Assembly (NCBI RefSeq): GCF_030418295.1
Contig: NZ_JAUHQA010000001.1
Span: 1,302,001 to 1,366,000 of the forward strand
Source: Demequina muriae
GTDB taxonomy: Bacteria > Actinomycetota > Actinomycetes > Actinomycetales > Demequinaceae
Direction: 5' to 3'
Length of the DNA: 64,000 nucleotides
The stretch's first letter is position 1. Each line of letters starts with the position of its first letter. The notes under the pieces are model-generated. The model was not told the origin of the DNA. It ran no database searches and worked only from the letters and a program-made list of their open reading frames with translations. The translations under genes were made by a program, and so were the position numbers. Positions 8,032-16,704 of the stretch are shown one piece after another.

Positions 8032-9408
8032 GTGGAGGCAGGAGCGACGCTGGGTCGCCGCTTCGTTCTGCGTCGCCGTGAGCACCATGATCTCCCGGGC
8101 GTGGATCGCTGGGTCGCCCATGATGAGCGCCGCGACGTCGAGGTCACCGTCGATGTCCTCGCGTCTCTCGCACCCTCCGCCGTCCGCCGGGCCGCGGTAC
8201 GTGCCGCGCAGGTGCGCGACGTCCGCTTCGCCCGAGTGATCGCCTCCGGTCGCGAGACGGTGGGCGACGAGCGGATCACGTACGTCGTCTCCGAACGCCC
8301 CGTCGGGCTCTCGATCGCCGAGGTCGCCGGCCACCGCATCGTGCCTCCGCGCCTGGCCTCCTCGATCATCGGCGAGACCGCCCGAGCGCTCACGGTCGCC
8401 GCCGCAGCGGGCGTCCACCACGGCTACCTGCGCGCCTCGTCCATCACCGTGACCTCTGCAGGGCGCATCGTCGTCTCCGGGCTCGACGCGGAGGGCGAGC
8501 TCGCGACGCAGGCGGGCCTGGGACGAGGTCACTCGGAGCACTCCGATGCGGTCGCGCTCGGCCGCCTTCACCTCGCGCTCCTCACGGGCCTGGATCCCGA
8601 TGCGGTCACGGCGGCTGAGGTGCCCGAGAGGCTGCCGGCCCCCGCGCGGGACCTCGCGCTCGCCACAGTCGCGGGCACGGGTCCGCACACGCTCGCCGAG
8701 ATCGTGCAGGCAGCCGGTCCGGCCGATGCGGCGGCGTTGCGCTCCTTGCGCGCGGCCGTGCGAGGGATGCCCCACGCGCCCAGCGTGGCGTCCCCGGCGC
8801 CTCCGCGGTCCACGAGGGCCCCGATCATCGGCGTCACCCACGACACCCTCGCAAGCGCGGAGCACGAGGCTGCGGCGGCCATCGCTGCGGGGCTCGCGGT
8901 CCCCGAGGTCGCACAGGAGGTGCGCGCCGACCACGTCGACCGCGCCGCCGTGCTCGCAGAACAGGCGGAGGACGGTCACGTGCCGGTTCCGCCCGAGGTC
9001 GCGGCGCAGTACTCGAAGCACACGCGCCGCGCCGCCGCCCGCCACGCCGATGAGCCACTCGCGCTCGAGACCTGGCAGGAGATCACGACCGAGCAGAACG
9101 CCGAGGTCCCGCCCTCCGCCGCCCAGGCCCTGCTGGAGCGCCTCGAGCGACGGTGGCCGGACTCGGCCGCGCTCGGCACCGCCGCAGAAAGCGCTCGGCA
9201 CCGTGCGCAGCGGCCCGCGCCGCTCAACTCCGGCCCAGTACTCGTCGGCGTGTTCCTCGCCATCACCGTGGTCGTCGCCATCGTCGCGCTGTCGATGCTG
9301 CTGTCGCCCTTCGAGCCCGACTTCGACCGGCGGAACAATCCACCCGCCAGTTACCCGGAGTTCACCTACTCGCCGTCTCCCTCACCTAGCGTGTCCGGGG
9401 ACGACTGA
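8032..9408 (+). CDS. Membrane-anchored pseudokinase-like protein next to murJ
   Basis: The 458-residue product begins at GTG 8032, ten bases after a GGAGATGA ribosome-binding site. The first ~240 residues follow a Hanks-type kinase outline (TLGRRFVLRRR; GVHHGYLRASSITVTSAGRIVVSGLDAE). The catalytic HRD and DFG motifs and the glycine-rich loop are missing, so it should be a pseudokinase. One transmembrane helix (VLVGVFLAITVVVAIVALSML, about 405-425) precedes a short external tail. In mycobacteria an equivalent pseudokinase is fused to MurJ and, when phosphorylated by PknB, recruits FhaA to restrain peptidoglycan synthesis. By position this could be the unfused counterpart, which is inference. 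A TAGGAT hexamer at the murJ stop may be its own -10. Confidence 0.75.
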   Translation: MEAGATLGRRFVLRRREHHDLPGVDRWVAHDERRDVEVTVDVLASLAPSAVRRAAVRAAQVRDVRFARVIASGRETVGDERITYVVSERPVGLSIAEVAGHRIVPPRLASSIIGETARALTVAAAAGVHHGYLRASSITVTSAGRIVVSGLDAEGELATQAGLGRGHSEHSDAVALGRLHLALLTGLDPDAVTAAEVPERLPAPARDLALATVAGTGPHTLAEIVQAAGPADAAALRSLRAAVRGMPHAPSVASPAPPRSTRAPIIGVTHDTLASAEHEAAAAIAAGLAVPEVAQEVRADHVDRAAVLAEQAEDGHVPVPPEVAAQYSKHTRRAAARHADEPLALETWQEITTEQNAEVPPSAAQALLERLERRWPDSAALGTAAESARHRAQRPAPLNSGPVLVGVFLAITVVVAIVALSMLLSPFEPDFDRRNNPPASYPEFTYSPSPSPSVSGDD

Positions 9409-9510
9409 CCCTCGCATCGGCCGACCGCGGACGAGGGAAGAACCACCGCCTACGATTCGTTATCAAGCCGGGTGCCGCAGGCGCCCGACCACTCAAGTGA
9501 AGGAAGCACC

Positions 9511-10836
9511 GTGAGCGACACCCGCACCGTCATCATCGTGGGCTCCGGCCCCGCCGGCTACACCGCCGCCATCTACGCCGCACGCGCCGGCCTGCAGCCG
9601 CTGGTCATCGCCGGTTCGATCACCGCCGGCGGCGCCCTCATGAACACCACCGAGGTCGAGAACTTCCCGGGCTTCGTGGACGGTGTGCAGGGACCTGAGC
9701 TCATGGAGACGCTGCAGGGCCAAGCGGAGCGATTCGGCGCCGAGGTGATGTTCGACGACGCCTCTGAGCTCCAGCTCGAGGGCCCCATCAAGACCGTGAA
9801 GACCGCGCTCGGCAAGGAGTTCACGGCGAAGGCCGTGATCCTCGCGACCGGCTCGGCGTACCGGGAGCTGGGGCTCGACGACGAGAAGCGACTGTCGGGC
9901 AAGGGCGTGAGCTGGTGCGCGACCTGCGACGGGTTCTTCTTCCGCGACCAGGAGGTCGTGGTCGTGGGCGGCGGCGACTCCGCGATGGAGGAGGCCACGT
10001 TCCTCACGCGATTCGCCTCGAAGGTCACCGTGGTCCACCGCCGCGGCGAGCTGCGCGCCTCCAAGATCATGGCCGACCGTGCCGTGAATGACCCCAAGAT
10101 CGAGTTCGCCTGGCACTCTGAGGTCGCTGGTCTCGAGGGCGACGCGAAGCTGTCCGGCGTGCGTCTGCGCGACGTCAACACCGGCGAGGAGCGGACGGTC
10201 CCCGCGACCGGGCTGTTCGTGGCGATCGGGCACGTTCCGCGCTCCGAGCTGGTCACCGACGTCGTCGACACCGATGCCGAGGGCTACGTGCAGGTCATCG
10301 GCCGCACCACCGCGACCAACGTCGAGGGCGTGTTCGCCTGCGGCGACCTGGTCGACAACCGCTACCGCCAAGCGATCACCGCCGCCGGATCGGGCTGCGC
10401 GGCCGCCCTGGACGCCCAGCACTACCTGGACGCGCTCGCCGACCTCGAGTCGAACGAGTCCGAGGTGCCCGCCGCTGTGGTCACCGAAGAGGCTCCTGCA
10501 GGCGTGGTGCCCACGACCCCCGTCGCCGCGACCGAGGACACCTTCCAGGACGAGGTCATCAAGTCCGACGTCCCCGTCATCGTGGACTTCTGGGCGGAGT
10601 GGTGCGGCCCGTGCCGCGCCGTCGCCCCCATCCTGGACGAGCTCGCGGAGGAGTACGCGGGTCGCATCAAGATCGTCAAGGTCGACACCGATGCCAACCC
10701 GCAGCTCGCGATGGCGTACGGCGTGACGTCGATCCCCACGATGAACGTCTTCAAGGGCGGCGAGCTCATCCGCTCGGTCGTGGGCGCCAAGCCCAAGCCG
10801 GCCCTGAGCGCACTGTTCGACGAGGTGCTCGCCTAG
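9511..10836 (+). CDS. trxB: Thioredoxin reductase-thioredoxin fusion protein
   Basis: This 441-residue protein joins two normally separate enzymes. Residues 1-315 are an NADPH-dependent thioredoxin reductase, with the FAD-binding [17 protein letters not shown], redox pair C136-A-T-C139, NADPH-binding [10 protein letters not shown] and the terminal [20 protein letters not shown]. After a flexible linker rich in Val, Ala, Pro and Thr (about 316-345), residues 346-441 are a full thioredoxin with W-C365-G-P-C368. It should pass electrons from NADPH to the tethered thioredoxin and then to target disulfides in the cytoplasm. The GTG at 9511 follows GAAGGAAG. A similar fusion is known from Mycobacterium leprae. 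A strong hairpin terminator follows the gene. Confidence 0.93.
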   Translation: MSDTRTVIIVGSGPAGYTAAIYAARAGLQPLVIAGSITAGGALMNTTEVENFPGFVDGVQGPELMETLQGQAERFGAEVMFDDASELQLEGPIKTVKTALGKEFTAKAVILATGSAYRELGLDDEKRLSGKGVSWCATCDGFFFRDQEVVVVGGGDSAMEEATFLTRFASKVTVVHRRGELRASKIMADRAVNDPKIEFAWHSEVAGLEGDAKLSGVRLRDVNTGEERTVPATGLFVAIGHVPRSELVTDVVDTDAEGYVQVIGRTTATNVEGVFACGDLVDNRYRQAITAAGSGCAAALDAQHYLDALADLESNESEVPAAVVTEEAPAGVVPTTPVAATEDTFQDEVIKSDVPVIVDFWAEWCGPCRAVAPILDELAEEYAGRIKIVKVDTDANPQLAMAYGVTSIPTMNVFKGGELIRSVVGAKPKPALSALFDEVLA

Positions 10837-10850
10837 CTCGTCAGCGCAGC

Positions 10851-10883
10851 AGAGGCCGGGTCCGCATGCGCGGCCCGGCCTCT
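10851..10883 (+). terminator. Hairpin terminator after trxB-trx
   Basis: AGAGGCCGGG pairs perfectly with CCCGGCCTCT across a 13-base loop that contains an extra CCGC/GCGG pairing. There is no clear T-run, as is common for terminators in high-GC actinobacteria. Confidence 0.6.
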
Positions 10884-10936
10884 GTGCATACTGAGACGCG
10901 TGCGCATCGGCCCGCGGCCATGAAAGACTTGCCAGC

Positions 10937-12238
10937 ATGAACGCACCCGACGGCCCCGGCACGCGACTGGACCCCTGGTTCGACTCGTATGCCGCCCGTG
11001 CCCACGCGATGCGCGCGTCGGAGATCCGGGCACTGTTCTCCGTGGCCAACAGGCCCGAGGTGGTGTCACTGGCGGGTGGCATGCCGTACATCGGCGGGCT
11101 GCCGCTCGAGGAGATCGCCGAGATGACGCGGCGGCTGGTACTCGAGCAGGGCGAGGTCGCGCTGCAGTACGGATCCGGCCAGGGCGACGAGGGTCTGCGC
11201 GAGCACATCACGCAGGTGATGGCGCTCGAGGGCATCTCTGCGCATCCGGACGATGTGGTGGTCACCACGGGCTCCCAGCAGGCTCTGGACCTGGTCACCA
11301 AGATCTTCATCGATCCGGGCGACGTTGTGGTCGCCGAGGCCCCGTCGTACGTGGGCGCGCTCGGCGTCTTCCGCGCGCAGGAGGCAGACGTGGTGCATGT
11401 CGCCATGGATGCCGACGGGCTGGTCCCCGAGGCCCTCGAGGCGACGCTTGGCCGGCTGCGCTCCGAGGGTCGGAGGGTCAAGTTCCTCTACACGGTGCCG
11501 AACTATCACAACCCCGGTGGGGTGAGCCTGTCGCTCGAGCGACGTCCGCGCATCCTCGAGATCTGCCAGCGCTATGGCGTGCTGGTGCTCGAGGACAACC
11601 CCTACGGCCTGCTCGGGTTCGACCGCGAGCCGGTGCCCGCCCTGCGCTCGATGAGCGAGGAAGGCGTCATCTACCTGGGGTCATTCTCCAAGACGTTCGC
11701 TCCCGGCTACCGCGTCGGGTGGGCGGTGGCGCCGCACGCCGTGCGCGAGAAGCTGGTGCTCGCGTCCGAGGCCGCGATCCTGTGCCCCTCGAATGCCTCC
11801 CAGTTCGCGATCAAGGCGTACCTCGACCACGCCGACTGGCAGGGTCAGATCAAGAAGTTCCGCGAGCAGTACCGCGAGCGTCGCGACGCCATGATCTCGG
11901 CTCTCGAGGAGCACATCCCCGAGGCGTCGTGGAACGTTCCTGACGGCGGATTCTACGTCTGGGTCAAGCTTCCTCCGGGCCTGAACGCGAAGTCGATGCT
12001 TCCGCGCGCGGTCACCGAGCGCGTCGCGTACGTGCCCGGCACGGCGTTCTACTACGACGGCCAGGGCGCCGACCACATGCGGCTGTCCTATTGCTACCCC
12101 ACGCCTGAACGCATCAAGGAAGGCGTGCGACGCCTGTCCACCGTGGTGGACGCCGAGCTCGAGACCGTCCGCATCTTCGGAACCGATGAGGGCGCGGGCG
12201 GCGACACCGTCGAGTTCCCGTCGCCCGACATCGCATGA
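10937..12238 (+). CDS. PLP-dependent aminotransferase, class I/II fold
   Basis: The 433-residue product has the fold type I aminotransferase pattern: a substrate-side VVSLAGGMPY, the GSQQALDL cofactor-phosphate loop, PNYHNPGG, the VLVLEDNPYG aspartate that contacts the PLP nitrogen, and YLGSFSKTFAPGYRVGW with the Schiff-base lysine (SFSK). The overall sequence is closest to 2-aminoadipate/multi-substrate (LysN/AAT-I, MocR-like) aminotransferases, but without the N-terminal GntR DNA-binding domain. The true substrate cannot be read from the sequence. The gene is followed closely by a D-Ala-D-Ala ligase-like gene on the same strand, and such a pair beside parB is common in Micrococcales. Confidence 0.82.
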   Translation: MNAPDGPGTRLDPWFDSYAARAHAMRASEIRALFSVANRPEVVSLAGGMPYIGGLPLEEIAEMTRRLVLEQGEVALQYGSGQGDEGLREHITQVMALEGISAHPDDVVVTTGSQQALDLVTKIFIDPGDVVVAEAPSYVGALGVFRAQEADVVHVAMDADGLVPEALEATLGRLRSEGRRVKFLYTVPNYHNPGGVSLSLERRPRILEICQRYGVLVLEDNPYGLLGFDREPVPALRSMSEEGVIYLGSFSKTFAPGYRVGWAVAPHAVREKLVLASEAAILCPSNASQFAIKAYLDHADWQGQIKKFREQYRERRDAMISALEEHIPEASWNVPDGGFYVWVKLPPGLNAKSMLPRAVTERVAYVPGTAFYYDGQGADHMRLSYCYPTPERIKEGVRRLSTVVDAELETVRIFGTDEGAGGDTVEFPSPDIA

Positions 12239-12269
12239 CTCCCACCGCACCCGACCTCAGGAGGCTCCC

Positions 12270-13199
12270 ATGGACGTGCTGATTCTGGCAGGAGGCCTGT
12301 CCCACGAGCGCGACGTGTCGCTGCGTTCGGGTCGCCGGGTCGCGGAGATCCTTCGCGACCGGGGCGTCAAGGTCCAGGTTCAGGATGTCGACACTCGCCT
12401 GTTGGGAACACTATCGTCCCTGGCAGATGGGGTGGTGTGGCCGCTTCTTCACGGTTCCTCCGGGGAGGACGGATCGCTCCAAGCACTGCTCGAGCTGGCC
12501 GGTGTGCGGTACGTGGGGACCCGCTCCAAGGCCGCCAGGGTCGCGTGGGTGAAGCCGGTCGCCAAGGCCGTCTATGGCCGCGAGGGCGTCCTCACCCCCG
12601 ACTTCGTCACGCTGCCGCAGTCGCTGTTCCGTGAGGTCGGCGCCGAACAGGTGATGGACGCCATCGTGGCGAGGTTCGGCCTGCCGCTCGCGGTCAAGCC
12701 GGCTCGGGGAGGCTCGGCGCTCGGGGTGTCTCTCGTCACGGACCGTTCCCAGCTGTCCCGCGCCATGGTGCACTGCTTCGCCTACGGCGACAACGCGATG
12801 ATCGAGACCGCGGTGTCGGGCACCGAGGTCGCCGTTTCGGTCATCGGCACGGGGACAGACGCCACCGCACTGCCTCCGGTGGAGATCGTCTGCGACGGCC
12901 CGTACGACTACGACGCCCGCTACAACGCGGGCAGGGTCCAGTACTACACGCCGGCCAGGCTCGAGACGGCCGATGCGGCACGCGTCACCGAGGCGGCGCT
13001 CACCGTCCATCGCGTCATGGGCCTGCGGGACCTCTCCCGCGTCGACATGATCCTGGACCACGAGGGCCGGCCACAGGTGCTCGACGTCAACATCGCGCCC
13101 GGGATGACCGAGACGTCGCTGCTGCCACAGGCGGCCGTCGCCGATCCTCGCGACATCGGGGAGATCTACGAAGGGATCGTGCGAGCCGCGCTCGTGTAA
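12270..13199 (+). CDS. D-alanine-D-alanine ligase-like ATP-grasp enzyme
   Basis: The 309-residue product starts at ATG 12270, which is preceded by AGGAGG. It opens with DVLILAGGLSHERDVSLRSG, the Ddl-type N-terminal motif, and has ATP-grasp features: LAVKPARGGSALGVSLV, the catalytic-loop segment DYDARYNAG, and a metal-binding end, VLDVNIAPGMTETSL. Ddl enzymes join two D-alanines for the peptidoglycan stem peptide. The protein is shorter than canonical Ddl (about 350-370), and the usual NxNPGMT motif reads N-I-A-P-G-M-T, so a Ddl paralogue with another ligase activity is possible. It is convergent with parB. Confidence 0.72.
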   Translation: MDVLILAGGLSHERDVSLRSGRRVAEILRDRGVKVQVQDVDTRLLGTLSSLADGVVWPLLHGSSGEDGSLQALLELAGVRYVGTRSKAARVAWVKPVAKAVYGREGVLTPDFVTLPQSLFREVGAEQVMDAIVARFGLPLAVKPARGGSALGVSLVTDRSQLSRAMVHCFAYGDNAMIETAVSGTEVAVSVIGTGTDATALPPVEIVCDGPYDYDARYNAGRVQYYTPARLETADAARVTEAALTVHRVMGLRDLSRVDMILDHEGRPQVLDVNIAPGMTETSLLPQAAVADPRDIGEIYEGIVRAALV

Positions 13200-13256
13200 G
13201 AGTCGTACTGCTGTGGAAGCTCGTGGCTCGGAGGCATCAGCGCTGGTAGAAACGGC

Positions 13257-14306
13257 TCACGCGTCGTCCTTGCCGCCCTGGAGGACGCCCGGATCCTGAG
13301 GGTCGAGCACGCCGACGATGCGGTTCAGATCCTCCACCGACGCGAAGTCGATGGTGATCTTGCCTCGGGCCTTGCCCAGCTGGATCTTGACACGGGTATC
13401 GAAGCGGTCGCCCAGCCGCGAGCCGAGCTCGTCGAGCGCGGCTGTACGGCCTCCGGCTCGCACCTGGCCGCGGGCGGGCTTGGGCTTGTCGACGCCCAGC
13501 GTCACCGCCTCTTCCGTCGCACGAACAGACAGGCCCTCCGCGACGATGCGCTGAGCAAGGGTCTCCATCTGCTCGGCATTCTCAAGCCCCAGGAGCGCAC
13601 GAGCGTGGCCCGCGCTCAGCACACCAGCAGCCACGCGGCGCTGGACGAGCGGCGGGAGCCGCAGCAGCCGCAGAGTGTTGGTGATCTGCGGCCGTGAGCG
13701 GCTGATGCGTTCGGCCAGCTGCTCGTGGGTGATGCCGAAGTCGTCGAGCAGTTGCTGATAGGCGGCTGCCTCTTCCAGCGGGTTCAGCTGGCTGCGGTGA
13801 AGGTTCTCCACCAGCGCGTCGCGCAGCATGTCCGTGTCGACGGTGTCGCGCACGATTGCCGGGATGAGGTCGAGCCCGGCCTCCTTGGTCGCGCGCAGAC
13901 GGCGCTCGCCCATGATGAGCTCATAGCCGGTGCCGTTCGGGTGAGGTCGCACCACGATCGGCTGCAGGACGCCGATCTCCTTGATCGACGCGATGAGCTC
14001 GGCCATGGCATCCGCGTCGAAGACGTCGCGGGGCTGGCGCGGGTTCGGCGTGACCGAGTGAGGGTCGATGCTCGCGAACCTCGCGCCCGGCACGGGGACC
14101 AGGTCCACGTCTTCGCGGGTACCGCTGGACTCGAAGAACACGTCGTGCGGGCGCTCCCGTGGAGTTCGCACACTGCCGTTGTCCGATACCGTGCCGTTCT
14201 CCTCAGCCAGGCCGTCGGACGACGGGCTGTCGTGATCCGTTCCGTCCGGCTCGCTGGGGATCAGGGCGCCGAGACCTCGACCGAGGCCGCGCTTGGGCTT
14301 GCTCAC
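13257..14306 (-). CDS. parB: Chromosome-partitioning protein ParB
   Basis: ParB binds parS, spreads as a CTP-dependent clamp and loads SMC. The 349-residue product has the conserved actinobacterial start [15 protein letters not shown] and a long acidic linker. The CTPase/ParB N domain follows, with PRQPRDVFD and the GERRLRA motif ([16 protein letters not shown]). Then come the helix-turn-helix ([24 protein letters not shown]) and the C-terminal dimerisation domain. The GTG start overlaps the parA stop (GTGA) and is preceded by GGAGAGC, so parAB is cotranslated. Three parS sites lie within 2 kb upstream. Confidence 0.96.
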   Translation of the reverse strand: MSKPKRGLGRGLGALIPSEPDGTDHDSPSSDGLAEENGTVSDNGSVRTPRERPHDVFFESSGTREDVDLVPVPGARFASIDPHSVTPNPRQPRDVFDADAMAELIASIKEIGVLQPIVVRPHPNGTGYELIMGERRLRATKEAGLDLIPAIVRDTVDTDMLRDALVENLHRSQLNPLEEAAAYQQLLDDFGITHEQLAERISRSRPQITNTLRLLRLPPLVQRRVAAGVLSAGHARALLGLENAEQMETLAQRIVAEGLSVRATEEAVTLGVDKPKPARGQVRAGGRTAALDELGSRLGDRFDTRVKIQLGKARGKITIDFASVEDLNRIVGVLDPQDPGVLQGGKDDA

Positions 14307-15319
14307 TGGTGCTCTCCTCTATGGGTGGCGGCGCCCCGAGCCGCAATCTCCCTCGCCACCGCGGTGTAAGCCACGGCGCCTGAGGAGTGGGGGTCGTGCG
14401 TGATGACTGTCTGACCGAAACTGGGAGCCTCAGAGACCCGCACGCTGCGCGGCACGGTGTGCTCGAGTGTCTCGTCGGGGAAATGGCTGCGCACCTCCGA
14501 CGCCACCTCGCGGGCGAGGTTGGTGCGTCCATCGAACATGGTGAGCACGATCGTCGACACCACGATGTCGCGGTTCAGGTGCTTCTTCACCATCTCCACT
14601 GTCTTGATCAGCTGGGTCAGGCCCTCGAGCGCGTAGTACTCGCACTGAATCGGGATCAGCACCTCATGGGCCACCACCATCGCGTTGAGCGTCAGGAGGC
14701 CGAGGCTGGGTGGGCAGTCGATGAACACATAGTCGAGCTTCTTGCCGGGGCCGGCGAGGAGGTCATTGACGGCGCCGTGGAGCCGGAACTCCCGTCGCAC
14801 GATCGACACCATCTCAATGTCCGCGCCAGCAAGATCGATGGTCGCAGGAACGCACCACAAGGTCGGCAGGTCAGGGCACCGCTGCGCGACGTTGGCCATG
14901 GGCTCGTCGTCGAGGAGGACCTCGTAGATCGAGGGAGTCCCCGATCGGTGGTCGACGCCTAGTGCAGTCGAGGCGTTTCCCTGCGGATCCGCGTCGATCA
15001 CCAACACGTTCGCGCCCCTCTTCGCCAGAGCCGCCGCGATGTTGACGGTCGAGGTGGTCTTGCCCACCCCGCCCTTCTGGTTCGAGACGGCGATCACGCG
15101 CGTCTGGGGAGGGCGAGGGAAGTCCGACTTCTCGAGCTCGCGGCGCAGCCGCTCCGTGGCGATCAGTTCATTGGCCAGGGGGCTGCCCTCGTCGTGATCG
15201 AGGCCGGCCAACGCGTCGGTGGTTTCACGTGAAACGGTGGTGTCTTCCGCCGACCGCGCCGCCGGGCGAGCCGACAGCTCAGCGCCTAGTCCAGTGGCGC
15301 CAGTGGTGGGCTCTGTCAC
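14303..15319 (-). CDS. parA: Chromosome-partitioning ATPase ParA
   Basis: The 338-residue Walker ATPase works with ParB in origin segregation. The deviant Walker A box [17 protein letters not shown] follows an N-terminal extension of about 85 residues, and Walker B appears as [18 protein letters not shown]. The signature lysine KGGVGKT is present. The GTG start at 15319 has a good GGAAGGACAACA leader. The extension contains the peptide V-S-R-E-T, which is the translation of a parS site (15222-15235), so coding sequence and centromere overlap. A second, perfect parS lies 16 bases upstream of the start codon. Confidence 0.95.
   Translation of the reverse strand: MTEPTTGATGLGAELSARPAARSAEDTTVSRETTDALAGLDHDEGSPLANELIATERLRRELEKSDFPRPPQTRVIAVSNQKGGVGKTTSTVNIAAALAKRGANVLVIDADPQGNASTALGVDHRSGTPSIYEVLLDDEPMANVAQRCPDLPTLWCVPATIDLAGADIEMVSIVRREFRLHGAVNDLLAGPGKKLDYVFIDCPPSLGLLTLNAMVVAHEVLIPIQCEYYALEGLTQLIKTVEMVKKHLNRDIVVSTIVLTMFDGRTNLAREVASEVRSHFPDETLEHTVPRSVRVSEAPSFGQTVITHDPHSSGAVAYTAVAREIAARGAATHRGEHQ
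15221..15236. promoter_or_regulatory. parS: parS site inside parA
   Basis: The sequence GGTTTCACGTGAAACG keeps the 14-base palindromic core GTTTCACGTGAAAC of the universal bacterial parS. It lies in the parA coding region, where it is read as Val-Ser-Arg-Glu-Thr. Confidence 0.9.
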
Positions 15320-15334
15320 TGTTGTCCTTCCGCT

Positions 15335-15350
15335 TGTTTCACGTGAAACA
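15335..15350. promoter_or_regulatory. parS: parS site upstream of parA
   Basis: TGTTTCACGTGAAACA is a perfect 16-base palindrome identical to the consensus parS. It sits just upstream of the parA ribosome-binding site, so bound ParB could also repress parAB. Confidence 0.95.
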
Positions 15351-15453
15351 GTCTCCGCTGGAACTGCACTCGCACGACTCTACCGGTTCGACCCGACCGC
15401 CGTCCCCTGTGGATGAACATGGGGGAGAACCTCGATTCCCCGTATGAACGGGG

Positions 15454-15462
15454 TGTGGATAA
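15454..15462 (-). promoter_or_regulatory. DnaA box between parA and rsmG
   Basis: TGTGGATAA is the complement of the consensus DnaA box TTATCCACA. A second copy with one mismatch (TGTGGATGA) lies at 15409-15417. Both are in the 197-base parA-rsmG gap, about 5 kb from oriC. Confidence 0.55.
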
Positions 15463-15516
15463 CTTTGGGGATAGTTCTGACGAGCCCGGCCGGCGCCCCA
15501 GATTCGCCCCCATCCC

Positions 15517-16197
15517 TCACATGGTGCGCTGAAGCCTGACGACCGTCGTGGGGGCGAGATCTGGAAGGGTCGGCGCCGACTCGACCGACCCCACGAAGCC
15601 GAACTTGCGCAAGACGTACTTGGCGCGCTCCAGTTCCTCTGGCGCGCTCTGGCCCTTCAGGAGGGCCATCTCGCCGCCGTCCGCGAGCAACGGTGCACAC
15701 CACTTGACCAGCTTGTCGATGGGAGCGACCGCACGCGCCGTGATGACGTCGGCCTCGACCACGTCCTGGACCTCTTCGGCCCGTCCCCGCACCACAGTGA
15801 CGTTCTCAATCCCACAGTGCTCGGCCGCCTCGAAGAGCCAGGTCGTGCGGCGCTCCATGGGCTCGACGAGGACCACCCTCCGCTCGGGCAGCATCGCCGC
15901 GATCACGAGCCCCGGGAGTCCGGCGCCGGAGCCCACATCGACGATGGTCCCCTGGCCGAGGAAGGGCGCGACGGCCGCGGAGTTGAGGATGTGTCTCTCC
16001 CAGAGCCGCGTCAGCTCGCGCGGGCCGATGAGCCCACGCAGCACGCCTTGGTCTGCGAGCATGAGAGCGAAGCGCTCGACCCGAGGGTAGGCCTCGCCGA
16101 AGAAGTCACGCACGCCGTCACTTCCATGAAGCGGGTCCGATGCCAGATCTCCGCCTACGCCCTCGGGTACTCCGTCTTGCGTCACGATCCCGACCAA
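15517..16197 (-). CDS. rsmG: 16S rRNA (guanine527-N7)-methyltransferase RsmG
   Basis: RsmG (GidB) methylates G527 of 16S rRNA with S-adenosylmethionine. The product has the family motifs LIGPRELTRLWERHILNS, the SAM-binding IVDVGSGAGLPGL and VLVEPMERRTTWL, and ends with a lysine-rich segment containing LKGQSAPEELE. The start is uncertain. TTG 16197 gives 226 residues and immediately abuts a parS site, and GTG 16185 is an alternative. Neither has a visible Shine-Dalgarno sequence. The gene follows jag with only the parS between them, the usual order yidC-jag-rsmG-parA-parB. Confidence 0.93.
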   Translation of the reverse strand: MVGIVTQDGVPEGVGGDLASDPLHGSDGVRDFFGEAYPRVERFALMLADQGVLRGLIGPRELTRLWERHILNSAAVAPFLGQGTIVDVGSGAGLPGLVIAAMLPERRVVLVEPMERRTTWLFEAAEHCGIENVTVVRGRAEEVQDVVEADVITARAVAPIDKLVKWCAPLLADGGEMALLKGQSAPEELERAKYVLRKFGFVGSVESAPTLPDLAPTTVVRLQRTM

Positions 16198-16213
16198 TGT
16201 TTCACGTGAAACG
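16198..16213. promoter_or_regulatory. parS: parS site between jag and rsmG
   Basis: TGTTTCACGTGAAACG has a single end mismatch from the perfect palindrome. It fills almost the whole gap between the jag stop (16216) and the rsmG start. Confidence 0.93.
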
Positions 16214-16215
16214 CG

Positions 16216-16704
16216 TCACGCCTGCGGCGAGACGACGACGTGACGATCAGGGTCCTCGCCCTCCGACTCGGACACGAGTCCAGCCTCGAGGACCACGTCG
16301 TGCACCACCTTGCGCTCGAAAGCGTTCATCGCCGGCATGGCGACGCTCTCGCCGGTCTCCCTCACCTTCGCGATGGTCTCACGCGCCTGCTCCGCCAGCC
16401 GTTCGCGGCGGCCCGCACGGAAGTCGGCGATGTCGAGCATCAGGCGACTCATCTCACCGGTCTCGGACTGCACCGCCAGGCGAGCGAGGTCCTGGAGCGC
16501 GTCCAACACCTCTCCGTCCGGACCCACCAGACGCTTGAGGTCCTGGTGGGGACCTTCGGAGACCACGGCCACCTTGGCGCGGCCGGCTTCGACGGAGATG
16601 TCGATGTCACCGTCCATGTCGAGGATGTCGAGCAGCTCTTCGAGGAAGTCTGCTGCAGCATCACCCTCCGCCTCGAGACCGGAAGCGTTCTTCGATTCAG
16701 TCAT
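16216..16704 (-). CDS. jag: RNA-binding protein Jag/KhpB (KH-R3H)
   Basis: The 162-residue product has an N-terminal acidic stretch, a KH-like domain (ISVEAGRAKVAVVSEG...LVGPDGEVLDALQDLARLAV) and a C-terminal R3H domain with RRERLAEQARETIAKVRETG, then AMNAFERKVVHDVV. KhpB-type proteins bind RNA and affect cell elongation in Gram-positive bacteria. No Jag-N domain is present, as is usual in Actinobacteria. The ATG overlaps the yidC stop (TGATG), so translation is coupled to the membrane insertase. Confidence 0.92.
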   Translation of the reverse strand: MTESKNASGLEAEGDAAADFLEELLDILDMDGDIDISVEAGRAKVAVVSEGPHQDLKRLVGPDGEVLDALQDLARLAVQSETGEMSRLMLDIADFRAGRRERLAEQARETIAKVRETGESVAMPAMNAFERKVVHDVVLEAGLVSESEGEDPDRHVVVSPQA

